Positions 51,570 to 60,028 of a stretch of DNA of 64,000 nucleotides are shown in pieces. The notes beneath the pieces are model-generated. The model worked only from the letters and a program-made list of their open reading frames with translations. It was not told where the DNA came from and made no database searches. Position 1 is the stretch's first letter, and every line of letters starts with the position of its first letter. Origin of the DNA: Oscillospiraceae bacterium (lineage in GTDB: Bacteria; Bacillota; Clostridia; Oscillospirales; Oscillospiraceae); the NCBI GenBank assembly GCA_910574635.1, contig CAJTCG010000006.1, positions 1-64,000 of the forward strand, in the 5' to 3' direction. Both the position numbers and the translations under genes were made by a program.

Positions 51570-52649
51570 TTATCCAGCCTTACGGGATTCATACGTCGGG
51601 GGAGCGGGTACACTCTTTGCAATCCCCCCCGGCTCGCCCTCCGGCAGGTCCGTGTTTCCCTCCGTGCCCACGATTGTGGCTTTGGGAAGCACATGGACCA
51701 AACACTCCGCCGTCTGGTCCTTCCAGCTGGCGGTGATGACGGCTTCACCCTCTCCCTCAATGAACACGGTCCCGGTGTTGGCCACCCGGGCCACCTCGGG
51801 GTCGGAGGTGCTCCACTCCACCTCGGCCATGGGGGCCCCCAGGGCCTCCAGCAGGTAGTGGCCGGTGTCTCCCTCTGTGGCGGTGATTTCTTTGGCGCTC
51901 AGGCTGAGGATTCCGGGAATCCCCTGGTCCTCCATGTAGGAGGAGGGCGCCGTGACATTCAGCGTCTCCGTAGCCTGGAGGCCGCCGCCGCACTCCAGCG
52001 CCACCTCCAGGTGCCCCATCAGGTCCGCCGGGATGTCCCAGGCGAAGAGGGCGAAGTCCCGGCCCTCTCCCGCCGCCTGGACGGCGACCTGCCGCCGCTG
52101 GTCCAGGGTCTCCGTCCCCGTGGGGGTCAGGAACAGCGAGACGGCGTTGACGGAGTTCTCAGCGCCGTCCTCAAATGTCACCAGCATCAGCACCCGCTCT
52201 CCGGCGGTGAAGCGGTTCCACCCGTCCCCCAGGTCTGGCCGGAGGGGCGTGGCGTCTTCATCGAAGAAATAGACGCCGGTGACATGGGGCTCTGTCCGGA
52301 GGGGCGCGTCCACGTTCGTCTCCGCCCTGAGGGCGGTAAACAGGGCGGCCGAGAACAGGGCCGACACGACCAGCACCCCCAAAACCAGGAGCACGACCCG
52401 CTTCCAGTTCCAGAAGGGCGGCTTGGGCGGGGCCTGGGGGACCGCCTCCTGAGGGACCGCCGCCTCCGGCGCGGGAAGCTCGACCCCCAGGAGCTCCTCC
52501 AGCAGCCGCAGATTCTCCGGGCTTGGGACCGAGGCCCCCAGCTCCCACTTGCTGACGGCCTGGCGGCTGACCTCTAACCGTTCCGCCAGGTCCTCCTGGG
52601 TGAGCCCTAACTCCTCCCGGGCCTGCCTGATGATATCGGAAATATTCAT
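51570..52649 (-). CDS. XRE regulator with membrane helix and extracellular Ig-like domain
   Basis: 359 residues from ATG 52649 (GGGAGG eight bases upstream). HTH_3 domain 1-55 (LGLTQEDLAERLEVSRQAVSKWELG), Pro-rich linker, membrane helix about 83-106, then an outer part of 250 residues, including a BIG2-like module about 240-320 (LSLSAKEITATEGDTGHYLL, VEWSTSDPEVARV). Such one-protein transducers could link an outside signal to DNA binding. Divergent from a sigma-factor gene. Confidence 0.88.
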   Translation of the reverse strand: MNISDIIRQAREELGLTQEDLAERLEVSRQAVSKWELGASVPSPENLRLLEELLGVELPAPEAAVPQEAVPQAPPKPPFWNWKRVVLLVLGVLVVSALFSAALFTALRAETNVDAPLRTEPHVTGVYFFDEDATPLRPDLGDGWNRFTAGERVLMLVTFEDGAENSVNAVSLFLTPTGTETLDQRRQVAVQAAGEGRDFALFAWDIPADLMGHLEVALECGGGLQATETLNVTAPSSYMEDQGIPGILSLSAKEITATEGDTGHYLLEALGAPMAEVEWSTSDPEVARVANTGTVFIEGEGEAVITASWKDQTAECLVHVLPKATIVGTEGNTDLPEGEPGGIAKSVPAPPTYESRKAG

Positions 52650-52694
52650 TTGCATATCCTCCCTGACTGAGTCAAAACATGTTTCATGGCCCTC

Positions 52695-52753
52695 AGTATA
52701 GCAGGTTGCGCCGGTTGCGTCCACCAACCCGGCCCGCAACCGGCCCGGTTGCG
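52695..52753 (-). promoter_or_regulatory. Promoter of the XRE-membrane gene with GGTTGCG repeats
   Basis: Minus strand TGGACG (52723-52718), 17 bp, TATACT (52700-52695). GGTTGCG or its inverse occurs four times (52704-52710, 52713-52719, 52735-52741, 52747-52753), two over the promoter. Likely operators for the XRE protein, lying between it and the sigma gene. Confidence 0.55.
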
Positions 52754-52769
52754 CGAAAAATTTCCCCGG

Positions 52770-53351
52770 ATGCTGCGAGATTTTCCGCCCCTGATTCGTT
52801 TTATCAGCAGAACGGGCCGTTCAAAAGGAGATGATACTACGGAACAGATCACCTATACCCGCCAGGAGGCGGAGGCGCTGGTGGAGCGCTGGGCGGATAC
52901 GGTCCTCCGGGTGGCCTACACCTGGACCGGCAATCCCCAGGACGCCCAGGACGTGTGCCAGACGGTGCTTTTAAAGCTGCTGACCTGCCCGGAGCGCTTC
53001 CCGGACCCGGAGCGCCGGCGCGCGTGGGTCCTGCGTGTGACCATCAACTGCTGCAAGGATTTGAAAAAGTCCGCCTGGGCCCGGAAAAGAGTCTCTCTCG
53101 AGGCGGCGGCGGACGCGGCGGTCACCATGCCGGAACCGGGGGAGAGCCCGGTGCTGGAGGCGGTGCTGGCCCTGCCGGAGAAGTACCGGCAGGCCGTTTA
53201 CCTGCGCTATTATGAGGAATACGGAGTTGACGAAATCGCCGCCCTGCTGGGCTGCCGGCCCGCCCAGGTCAGCACCTGGCTTTACCGGGGCAAGGCGAAG
53301 CTGAGGACCATGTTAGGAGGCAGCTATGGACAAGAATGCTTTTCAGACTGA
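52770..53351 (+). CDS. ECF-type sigma factor
   Basis: Family homology starts near 52851 (YTRQEAEALVERWADTVLRVAY, sigma region 2 with TWTGNPQDAQDVCQTVLLKLL) and ends with region 4 (LPEKYRQAVYLRYYEEYGVDEIAALL, VSTWLYRGKAKLR). The in-frame ATG 52770 lacks a ribosome site; a strong AAAAGGAG at 52825-52832 stands eight bases before an in-frame ACG (52839), so the real start may be non-canonical or mutated. The next gene overlaps by 26 bp and encodes a membrane protein suited as anti-sigma. Confidence 0.85.
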   Translation: MLRDFPPLIRFISRTGRSKGDDTTEQITYTRQEAEALVERWADTVLRVAYTWTGNPQDAQDVCQTVLLKLLTCPERFPDPERRRAWVLRVTINCCKDLKKSAWARKRVSLEAAADAAVTMPEPGESPVLEAVLALPEKYRQAVYLRYYEEYGVDEIAALLGCRPAQVSTWLYRGKAKLRTMLGGSYGQECFSD

Positions 53352-54321
53352 AATGAACCGGGTGGCCTTCACCCCCGCGGGGCGGGAAGCCCTGACGGAG
53401 GCGCTGATGAAGGGGAAAGCCGCCCCTGCCCGCCGCTCCGGAGGCTGGGCCAGGCGGAGCCTGGCGGCGGCTCTGGCGGCGGTGGTGCTGGCGGGCTCCG
53501 CCCTGGCGGCGGGGACGCTGTGGGAGCGCTATTTCGGGCGGCTGGATGAAACCCAGCAGGAGATCATCGGGACCCTGAGCCGGGAGCTCCCGGCGGCGGA
53601 GTCCAACGGGACCACCATGACCCCCTTGGCGGCCTTCGGGGACCAGGACTTCTACTATTTGATGCTGGAAATCCGGGCCCCGGAGGGCACGGTCCTGCCG
53701 GACTACGGCGAGGACGAGGGCTATTACCAGCTCTTCGGCGACACCCTTGAGGAGCGCTTCACCCTGACGGACAGCGCCGGGCAGGATGTGCTCTGCACCC
53801 TGGATTACACATGGCTGAACGACGACCCAACGGATAATGTCCTCACTGCCGCCATCCGCCTCTGGTCCCTGGAGGGTACGGACCTCTGCGACGGGGCGGA
53901 CAAGATTCTCCACATTCCCGGCCTCTGGGTCCAGAGCCCGGACAAGATCTACACGCCCGTTCTCACCGGCGGCTGGGACTTCAACATCGGGGCTCACTCC
54001 GGCGGCGTCGAGAGCCTGACGCCGGACGTGGCCGGAGTGACGGTGGAGGACGCGGACTGCGGGACCATGACCATGGAGTATCTGCGGCTGTCCCCCCTGG
54101 GGATGTGGATTCGCCATAGCTGGTCGGAACCCAAGGAAGGGATTTACCCCGGCGCGGCCCTCTCCGTGGTAATGGAGGATGGGAGCGAGGTCTTTCTGAA
54201 GGATACCGTGGGGAGCGGCGGCGAGAACTGGAACGAGGAATTCGGCCCCTTCGAGGTTCCCGTCGACCTCGGCAAGGCCGTGGCCGTCCGCTGGGGCACG
54301 GCAGAGATTCCCTTGCGTTGA
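53326..54321 (+). CDS. Membrane protein, probable anti-sigma partner
   Basis: 331 residues. Cytoplasmic part of about 40 residues, membrane helix about 44-64 (SLAAALAAVVLAGSALAAG) and an outer domain of 260 residues, beta-rich (FYYLMLEIRAPEG, LWVQSPDKIY), similar in layout to DUF4179-type anti-sigma proteins. AGGAGG is five bases before the ATG within the sigma gene. The role is inferred from coupling and topology. Confidence 0.78.
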   Translation: MDKNAFQTEMNRVAFTPAGREALTEALMKGKAAPARRSGGWARRSLAAALAAVVLAGSALAAGTLWERYFGRLDETQQEIIGTLSRELPAAESNGTTMTPLAAFGDQDFYYLMLEIRAPEGTVLPDYGEDEGYYQLFGDTLEERFTLTDSAGQDVLCTLDYTWLNDDPTDNVLTAAIRLWSLEGTDLCDGADKILHIPGLWVQSPDKIYTPVLTGGWDFNIGAHSGGVESLTPDVAGVTVEDADCGTMTMEYLRLSPLGMWIRHSWSEPKEGIYPGAALSVVMEDGSEVFLKDTVGSGGENWNEEFGPFEVPVDLGKAVAVRWGTAEIPLR

Positions 54322-54337
54322 TCACGGGGCAGACGCG

Positions 54338-54373
54338 AAAAAGAGACACGGCGTAAAGCCGTGTCTCTTTTAT
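54338..54373. terminator. Bidirectional terminator
   Basis: AAAAGAGACACGGC / GCCGTGTCTCTTTT stem between convergent genes. Confidence 0.85.
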
Positions 54374-54387
54374 GCTCTGAAAGGAAA

Positions 54388-55299
54388 TCAGATATGAATG
54401 CCGCCCACGAAGTATGTATTGTAGTAGCCGTCGGTCAAGTCGGAGTAAATCACGCCGCCGCTCCGGGAGGAGGAGGAGTGAATCATCTGGCCGCCGCCGA
54501 TGTAGATGCCCGCGTGGGAGCAGGCCTTGCCGGCGTTCCGGGCGGGGTCGTTGAAGAACACCAGGTCGCCGGGCTGGAGCTCGCCCAGGCTGTAGACCCG
54601 GGTGCCCAGGCCGCTTTGCCACTGGCCGGTGGCCGTGTGGGGCAAAGAGACGCCGAACTGCTTGTACACATACATGGTAAAGCCGGAGCAGTCGAAGCCG
54701 CCGGGGGCCGCGCCGCCGTAAGCGTACCGGGTGCCCAGGTACTGCCGGGCAAAGTCCACGATGCCGCTGTCGCCCACGCTGGCGCCGGGGGTGAGGGGGG
54801 TCTCGTTGGTCAGGCTGATATAGTCGCTGCGGACCCAGCCTTCGCCATATGTACCGGTAATGTGATACCAGCCGTTTTCAATGCCGGTGACCGTGACGCC
54901 GGAGCCCAGGCCCAAGTTGTTCACGATTTCGCTGTCGATGTTGGACTCGGCCCGGACGTTGACGCCCCGGGCGTTGATCCGGCCGTAGTACTCGAACTCG
55001 GTTTCCTCGCTCATGGTGAAGAACTCGGCGGAGACATAGCCGTCGTCCCCGTTGTGGGCCACATGGTACCATCCGTCGGCCTCGCCCAGCACGGCGATAA
55101 TCCAGTCCTTGTCCAGCATGGTGATGACGGAGGCGTCCAGGGATGGGTTGGAGCGGAGGCGGAGGGAGGAGCCGGTGGTTTTGCCGATGCCCACCACCAG
55201 GGGGTCTCCTTCAGCGGCGAAAGCCGTCAGCGTCAGGCAGAGCATGGTCATCAGGGTAAGCGCCAGAACCTTGGCGGCTTTTCCAGCAAGTCGATTCAT
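54388..55299 (-). CDS. Secreted NlpC/P60 peptidase with two SH3 domains
   Basis: 303 residues. Signal peptide about 1-29, SH3b domains about 37-95 (SSLRLRSNPSLDASV, GWYHVAHNGDDGYVS) and 105-166 (GVNVRAESNIDSEI, GWYHITGTYGEGWV), then the C40 peptidase: catalytic Cys in GGFDCSGFTMY, His in CSHAGIYIGGG. Cleaves peptidoglycan stem peptides, as in cell separation or spore germination. Confidence 0.94.
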   Translation of the reverse strand: MNRLAGKAAKVLALTLMTMLCLTLTAFAAEGDPLVVGIGKTTGSSLRLRSNPSLDASVITMLDKDWIIAVLGEADGWYHVAHNGDDGYVSAEFFTMSEETEFEYYGRINARGVNVRAESNIDSEIVNNLGLGSGVTVTGIENGWYHITGTYGEGWVRSDYISLTNETPLTPGASVGDSGIVDFARQYLGTRYAYGGAAPGGFDCSGFTMYVYKQFGVSLPHTATGQWQSGLGTRVYSLGELQPGDLVFFNDPARNAGKACSHAGIYIGGGQMIHSSSSRSGGVIYSDLTDGYYNTYFVGGIHI

Positions 55300-55356
55300 A
55301 AGTGGTTGCTTCCTTTCTCGTATCTTTTGTAAAACGGTTGGGGTAAGCGGCCGGCT

Positions 55357-55665
55357 TTATTTCTCCTTGCCTGCCAGGGCCCGGTTCAGCCAGACGGTGG
55401 CGATGTCCATCGCCGCGTAGAGGCTGTCCTTTTCGCTTTTCTTCACCACCCGGTCCCGGGATTTCAGATCCGGGTCCGTGAGCTGAAGCTGGATGGAAAC
55501 CTTGGAGGCCAGGTCCAGGTCCTGCTCCTTCTTCGTCTCCAATACCTGCATCATGATGATATATTTCTCAGCCATCGTGCCGTAGTAGATCAAATTCCCT
55601 GTCCGGCGGAGCGGATGGCCCTTATACACAAGGCCTTCGGTTTTGCTGTTCTTGCTTCCAGCCAT
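55357..55665 (-). CDS. Conserved hypothetical protein, 102 residues
   Basis: Start 55665 (MAGSKNSKTEG) has GGGAGG upstream and a promoter. Basic, mixed alpha/beta (GNLIYYGTMAEKYIIMMQVLETK, DLASKVSIQLQLTDPDLKSRDR). Similar small proteins occur in Oscillospiraceae; function unknown. Confidence 0.75.
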   Translation of the reverse strand: MAGSKNSKTEGLVYKGHPLRRTGNLIYYGTMAEKYIIMMQVLETKKEQDLDLASKVSIQLQLTDPDLKSRDRVVKKSEKDSLYAAMDIATVWLNRALAGKEK

Positions 55666-55695
55666 AAAAACCTCCCTCAAAAATTTTGTAACCAA

Positions 55696-55724
55696 ATTGT
55701 AACATCTTTTTCCCGTTTTGTCAA
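55696..55724 (-). promoter_or_regulatory. Promoter of the 102-residue protein gene
   Basis: Minus strand TTGACA (55724-55719), 17-bp spacer, TACAAT (55701-55696). Confidence 0.75.
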
Positions 55725-55787
55725 CAATGGAATCTGAGCAATCTGACGAAAAAGAGCCAAGCACTTTAGATATATCTGACAAAAAAC

Positions 55788-55851
55788 GCAAAAATCCCGT
55801 GGAACATGGCCTCCCACTTGGGGAGCGGCAGGCCGTGTTCCACGGGATGCG
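55788..55851 (-). terminator. Terminator of the ireB gene
   Basis: ATCCCGTGGAACA...GCC / GGC..TGTTCCACGGGAT long stem, followed leftward by TTTTTGCGTTTTTT. Confidence 0.8.
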
Positions 55852-55885
55852 CGTCGAAATTAATGACAATTTGTAACTCTTTTTG

Positions 55886-56131
55886 TTACTGACCCAGATA
55901 CTTCCGCACCAGCACCTGCAGCAGCTCGTCCCGGTCAATCTTGCGGATCAGGGTCCGGGCGTTGTTGTGGTTGGTGATATAGGTGGGGTCCTCGGACAGG
56001 ATATAGCCCACGATTTGATTGATGGGGTTATAGCCCTTCTCCTCCAGGGATTTGTAAACGGTGGAGAGAATCTGATGAATCTCCTCGTCCTTTTCCAAAG
56101 CGAGACTGAACTTTCTGGTGAAATCGTCCAT
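55886..56131 (-). CDS. ireB: IreB-family regulatory phosphoprotein (UPF0297)
   Basis: 81 residues from ATG 56131. [42 protein letters not shown] and EVLVRKYL type end are the family hallmarks. In Enterococcus the Thr residues near the N-terminus are phosphorylated by the PASTA kinase IreK; Thr5 here is a candidate. Usual neighbours (alaS, ruvX, DUF1292) are absent. Confidence 0.93.
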   Translation of the reverse strand: MDDFTRKFSLALEKDEEIHQILSTVYKSLEEKGYNPINQIVGYILSEDPTYITNHNNARTLIRKIDRDELLQVLVRKYLGQ

Positions 56132-56241
56132 AGGTACACCACCTTCCTTTCTGGTCACGTTCTAGTATACTCGATTTTTTCCGGACTGTAAAGGGTTTCG
56201 GCGGGAATTTTACGAAAGATTTTTACTGGAAGCCCTCCGGC

Positions 56242-58935
56242 TCAGCGCAGGACGGAGTCCAGCTCCTTCGCCAGCAGCTCCAGAATGCCCTTCACATCCT
56301 CGTCGGCCTCCTGGGAGGTGAGGCTGCGGTCGTCGGCCCGGAGCTCCAGATTGAAGGCCACGCTCTTCTTTCCCTCGGGCACGCCCTTGCCGGTGTAGAC
56401 GTCGAAGAGATGGACGCCCTTCAAAAGTCCCTTGGCCCCCCGGCAGATGCACTCCTCCAGCTTGCCCACGGGGAGGCACTTGTCACAGACCAGGGCAATG
56501 TCCCGGGTGACGGCGGGGAAGCGGGGCAGGGGCTCATAGACCGGCGTGCCGCCCATGCCTTCAAAGAGGGCGCTGAAGTCCAGCTCCGCGGCGTAGAGCT
56601 CGCAGTCCACGCCGTAGTTTTCCGCCACGGCGGGGTGAATCTGGCCCAGGGTGCCCAGGAGGCGCTCTCCCCGGCAGACCCTGGCACAGCGGCCCGGGTG
56701 ATAGGAGGGGTTGGCGGTTTCCGCCTCGAAGCGGAAGCCCTCAATCCGCAGGCCCTCCAGCACGGCCTCCACGGCGCCCTTCATCCCGAAGAAGTCCATG
56801 CCGCAGCCATAGGCCCCCAGGGACAGCACCTTGGGCTCGTCAGCCATGCCGGAGCCGTCGTTTTTGGGGAAGTAGGTCCGGCCCAGCTCATAGAGCCGGA
56901 CGGCTTTGTTCCGGTAGTGGCAGTTCCGGGCCAGGATTTCCAGCATGGAGGGCAGGGTGGTGGTGCGCATGATGGAGGTATCCTCCCCCAGGGGATTCAG
57001 GATCTTCATGGAGTTGCGGAGGGGGGAGTCCGCCGGGAGGTTGATTTTGTCATAGCAGGCGGGGCTGATGAAGGAATAGGTGATGATCTCGCTGTACCCC
57101 ATTCCCCGGCAGAGGGCCCCGGCGGCGTTCTCCGCCTGCTGGACAGGATTCCAGCCCCGGCGCTCGTTCAGCCCGGCGGAGAGGGTGTTGGGGATGTTGT
57201 TGTAGCCGTAGAACCGGGCGGCCTCCTCGGCGATGTCGGACCAGTGTTCCACGTCGGAGCGCCAGGAGGGCACGGTGATGGTGTCTCCCTCCAGGCCGAA
57301 GCCCAGGGCGGCCAGCGTCTTCCGGGTGTCCTCCTCGGGGATGTCCACCCCCAGGAAGCGGTTCATTTTCTCCGGCTCGAACTTTACCGTGACGGGGTTG
57401 GGGACGTAGTTCAGGATGTCAATGACGCCGTCCACCACCTCTCCGGCCCCCAGCAGCTCCACCAGCTCGCAGGCCCGGTTCACGGCGGGGAGGGTGTTGA
57501 GGATATCCAGGCCCTTTTCAAACTTGGCGGAGGCCTCCGTCCGCATCCCCAGGGCCAGGGCGGTTTTGCGGATGCAGCTGCCCTCGAAGTTGGCGGATTC
57601 AAAGACCACGTCCACGGTGTCTCCCACAATCTCGCTGTTCAGTCCGCCCATGACGCCCGCCAGGCCCACGGCCCTGGTGTCGTCGGCAATGACCAGCATG
57701 TCGGGGGTCAGCTTCCGGACGTTCCCGTCCAGGGTGGTGAGCTCCTCCCCGGCCCGGGCCCGGCGGACCACGATTTTCCCACCCTTGACATAGCGGTAGT
57801 CAAAGGCGTGCATGGGCTGGCCGTATTCCAGCATCACATAGTTGGTGATGTCCACAATGTTATTGATAGGCCGGACGCCGCTGGAGCGGAGCCGCTCCCG
57901 CATCCACTTGGGGGAGGGGCCGATCTTTACGTTCCGCACCATCCGGGCGGTGTACCGGGGGCAGAGGTCCGGGTCCGGGGTCTCTACGTCCAGCAGGTCC
58001 GGAAGGGCGCCCTCCGCCCCGCCCTTAACCTCCGGGTCGTGGAGCTGGAGGGGCTTGCCGAAGGTGACCGCCGCCTCCCGGGCCAGGCCGATGACGCTGA
58101 GGCAGTCAGGGCGGTTGGGGGTGATTTCAAATTCCACCACATGGTCGTCCGCGCCGATGACCGGGCGGATGTCGTCTCCGGGCTTGCAGTCCTCGTGGAG
58201 GACGAAGATGCCGTCGGGGATGCAGTGGGGGAACTCCCTCTGCTCCGCGTGGAGGTCCGCCAGGGTGCAGATATGCTCCCGCGTCATATCCAGGGCCACG
58301 GTGTCGCAGGCGTGGATATTGGGGCAGCTGGTCCCAATTTTGTGGGTCCGCCCGCCGCTGTCGCACTCTACAAGGAAGCGTCCATTGCCATCGGGAAGAA
58401 CCTCTGTGACAAATGCGGCTTTCACATCCCCGAAGATTTTGTATCCGGGGATAACGTCCTTGGGAATCGATGGCTTCTCCGGGTCGATGGGCTTGTAGTC
58501 GTTCAGCAGGGCGGCGGCCTCGATGACGGCGTAGGGGAAGTCCCGCTCGTCCAGGTTCAGCTCCTTCAGGGAGCAGAGCATGCCCTTGGACTTCACGCCC
58601 CGGAGGTTGCCCCGGGTGATGTGCTTGCCGCCGGGGAGCCAGGAGTTGTCCTTGGCCACGGGGACCAGGTCCCCCTCGTGAATGTTCCAGGCCCCGGTGA
58701 CGATCTGGACGGGCTCGTCCTGCCCAACGTCAATCTGGCAGACCCACATGTGGTCGCTGTCCGGGTGGCGCTCCATCTTGTCGATGCGGCCCACCACCAC
58801 GTTTTTGATCTCGGCCCCCAGGTCCTCGGTGACCTCCACCTTGGAGCCGGAGATGGTCATGGCCTCGGCGAAGTCCCGGTCGCTGACCGGGCCCACGTCT
58901 ACGAATTCTTGTAACCATTTACGGGATAGCTTCAT
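56242..58935 (-). CDS. pheT: Phenylalanyl-tRNA synthetase beta subunit, with inserted domain
   Basis: 897 residues, about 100 more than usual. Normal landmarks: N-terminal MKLSRKWLQEFVDV, OB-fold tRNA-binding domain (40-120), EFEITPNRPDCLSV (268-281), B5 and core, FDX-ACB anticodon domain at the end. The extra part is at about 132-236, between MLCSLKEL and FPHCIPDGIFVL, and includes a stretch resembling the OB domain itself (KIGTSCPNIHACDTVALD against QIVTGAWNIHEGDLVPVA). Cotranscribed with pheS 34 bp upstream. Confidence 0.95.
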   Translation of the reverse strand: MKLSRKWLQEFVDVGPVSDRDFAEAMTISGSKVEVTEDLGAEIKNVVVGRIDKMERHPDSDHMWVCQIDVGQDEPVQIVTGAWNIHEGDLVPVAKDNSWLPGGKHITRGNLRGVKSKGMLCSLKELNLDERDFPYAVIEAAALLNDYKPIDPEKPSIPKDVIPGYKIFGDVKAAFVTEVLPDGNGRFLVECDSGGRTHKIGTSCPNIHACDTVALDMTREHICTLADLHAEQREFPHCIPDGIFVLHEDCKPGDDIRPVIGADDHVVEFEITPNRPDCLSVIGLAREAAVTFGKPLQLHDPEVKGGAEGALPDLLDVETPDPDLCPRYTARMVRNVKIGPSPKWMRERLRSSGVRPINNIVDITNYVMLEYGQPMHAFDYRYVKGGKIVVRRARAGEELTTLDGNVRKLTPDMLVIADDTRAVGLAGVMGGLNSEIVGDTVDVVFESANFEGSCIRKTALALGMRTEASAKFEKGLDILNTLPAVNRACELVELLGAGEVVDGVIDILNYVPNPVTVKFEPEKMNRFLGVDIPEEDTRKTLAALGFGLEGDTITVPSWRSDVEHWSDIAEEAARFYGYNNIPNTLSAGLNERRGWNPVQQAENAAGALCRGMGYSEIITYSFISPACYDKINLPADSPLRNSMKILNPLGEDTSIMRTTTLPSMLEILARNCHYRNKAVRLYELGRTYFPKNDGSGMADEPKVLSLGAYGCGMDFFGMKGAVEAVLEGLRIEGFRFEAETANPSYHPGRCARVCRGERLLGTLGQIHPAVAENYGVDCELYAAELDFSALFEGMGGTPVYEPLPRFPAVTRDIALVCDKCLPVGKLEECICRGAKGLLKGVHLFDVYTGKGVPEGKKSVAFNLELRADDRSLTSQEADEDVKGILELLAKELDSVLR

Positions 58936-58969
58936 AGCTGATAACTCCTCATTTTCATTTAGCGGTGGG

Positions 58970-59995
58970 TTAGAATTGTTCTAAGAACCGGATATCGTTT
59001 TCGAAAATCAGCCGCATGTCGCTGATTTTATAGCGCCCCAGGGCCAGGCGCTCCAGCCCCATGCCGAAGGCAAAGCCGGAGTACTCCTCCGGGTCGATGC
59101 CGCAGCCCCGCAGGACCTTGGGGTGGACCATGCCCGCCCCCAGGATCTCAATCCAGCCCTCGCCCTTGCAGGTGGGGCAGCCCTTTCCGCCGCACTTGTA
59201 GCACTGGATGTCCACCTCGCAGCTGGGCTCCGTGAAGGGGAAGTGGTGGGGGCGGAAGCGGGTGACGGTCTCCGGGCCGTAGATTTCCCGGATGACGGCG
59301 TTCAGCGTCCCCTTGAGGTCCGCCATGGTGATGCCCTTGTCCACCACCAATCCCTCGATCTGGTGGAACATGGGGGAGTGGGTGGCGTCCACCTCGTCCT
59401 TGCGGTACACCCGCCCGGCGGAGATCATGCGGATGGGCACGCCGTAGCCCTCCATGGCCCGAATCTGCATGGGGGAGGTCTGGGAGCGGAGGAGGACGGA
59501 GGAGTCCTCCGTCAAATAGAAGGTGTCCGTCCAGTCCCGGGAGGGGTGGTTTTCCGGGGCGTTGAGCTTGGTGAAGTTGTAATCCGCCTGCTCGATTTCC
59601 GGGCCGTCCATGATCTCAAAGCCCATGTTCAGGAAAATCTCCTTCATCTCGTCCAGCACGGAATACATGGGGTGCTTATGGCCCATGGGGGGCTTCTTCC
59701 CGGGGATGGTCACGTCCACGGCCTCCGCCGCCAGCCGGGCTTCCAAAGCCTTTTGGGAGAGGATGCCGGACTGGCGCTCAATGGCGGTTTCCAGGCTGGC
59801 CCGGACGTCGTTGGCCAGCTGGCCCATGACGGGCCGCAGCTCGGCGGAGAGACCCCCCATCTGCTTCAAGACGGCGGTGAGCTCGCCCTTTTTGCCCAGG
59901 TACTTGACCCGGAGGGCCTCCAGCCCGGCGGTCTCCTGGGCGGCGGCAATGGCCTCCAGGGCCCCCTTGCGGATGGCTTCCAACTGTTCTTTCAT
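58970..59995 (-). CDS. pheS: Phenylalanyl-tRNA synthetase alpha subunit
   Basis: 341 residues. Coiled-coil N-terminus (1-85), then the class II core: MGHKHPMYSVLDEM, motif 2 RMISAGRVYRKDEVDATHSPMFHQ, a CYKCGGKGCPTCKGEGW knuckle, and motif 3 GMGLERLALGRY. Charges tRNA-Phe with PheT. It is second in an operon behind a polysaccharide deacetylase, all preceded by a T-box. Confidence 0.97.
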   Translation of the reverse strand: MKEQLEAIRKGALEAIAAAQETAGLEALRVKYLGKKGELTAVLKQMGGLSAELRPVMGQLANDVRASLETAIERQSGILSQKALEARLAAEAVDVTIPGKKPPMGHKHPMYSVLDEMKEIFLNMGFEIMDGPEIEQADYNFTKLNAPENHPSRDWTDTFYLTEDSSVLLRSQTSPMQIRAMEGYGVPIRMISAGRVYRKDEVDATHSPMFHQIEGLVVDKGITMADLKGTLNAVIREIYGPETVTRFRPHHFPFTEPSCEVDIQCYKCGGKGCPTCKGEGWIEILGAGMVHPKVLRGCGIDPEEYSGFAFGMGLERLALGRYKISDMRLIFENDIRFLEQF

Positions 59996-60028
59996 AGACT
60001 GCTACTCCTTTTCTTGGATGTGGTTGGC

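Noticed and set aside
56410-58914. An 834-codon open frame opposite pheT
   Set aside because: Same GC-driven antisense artefact; pheT on the other strand is unmistakable.
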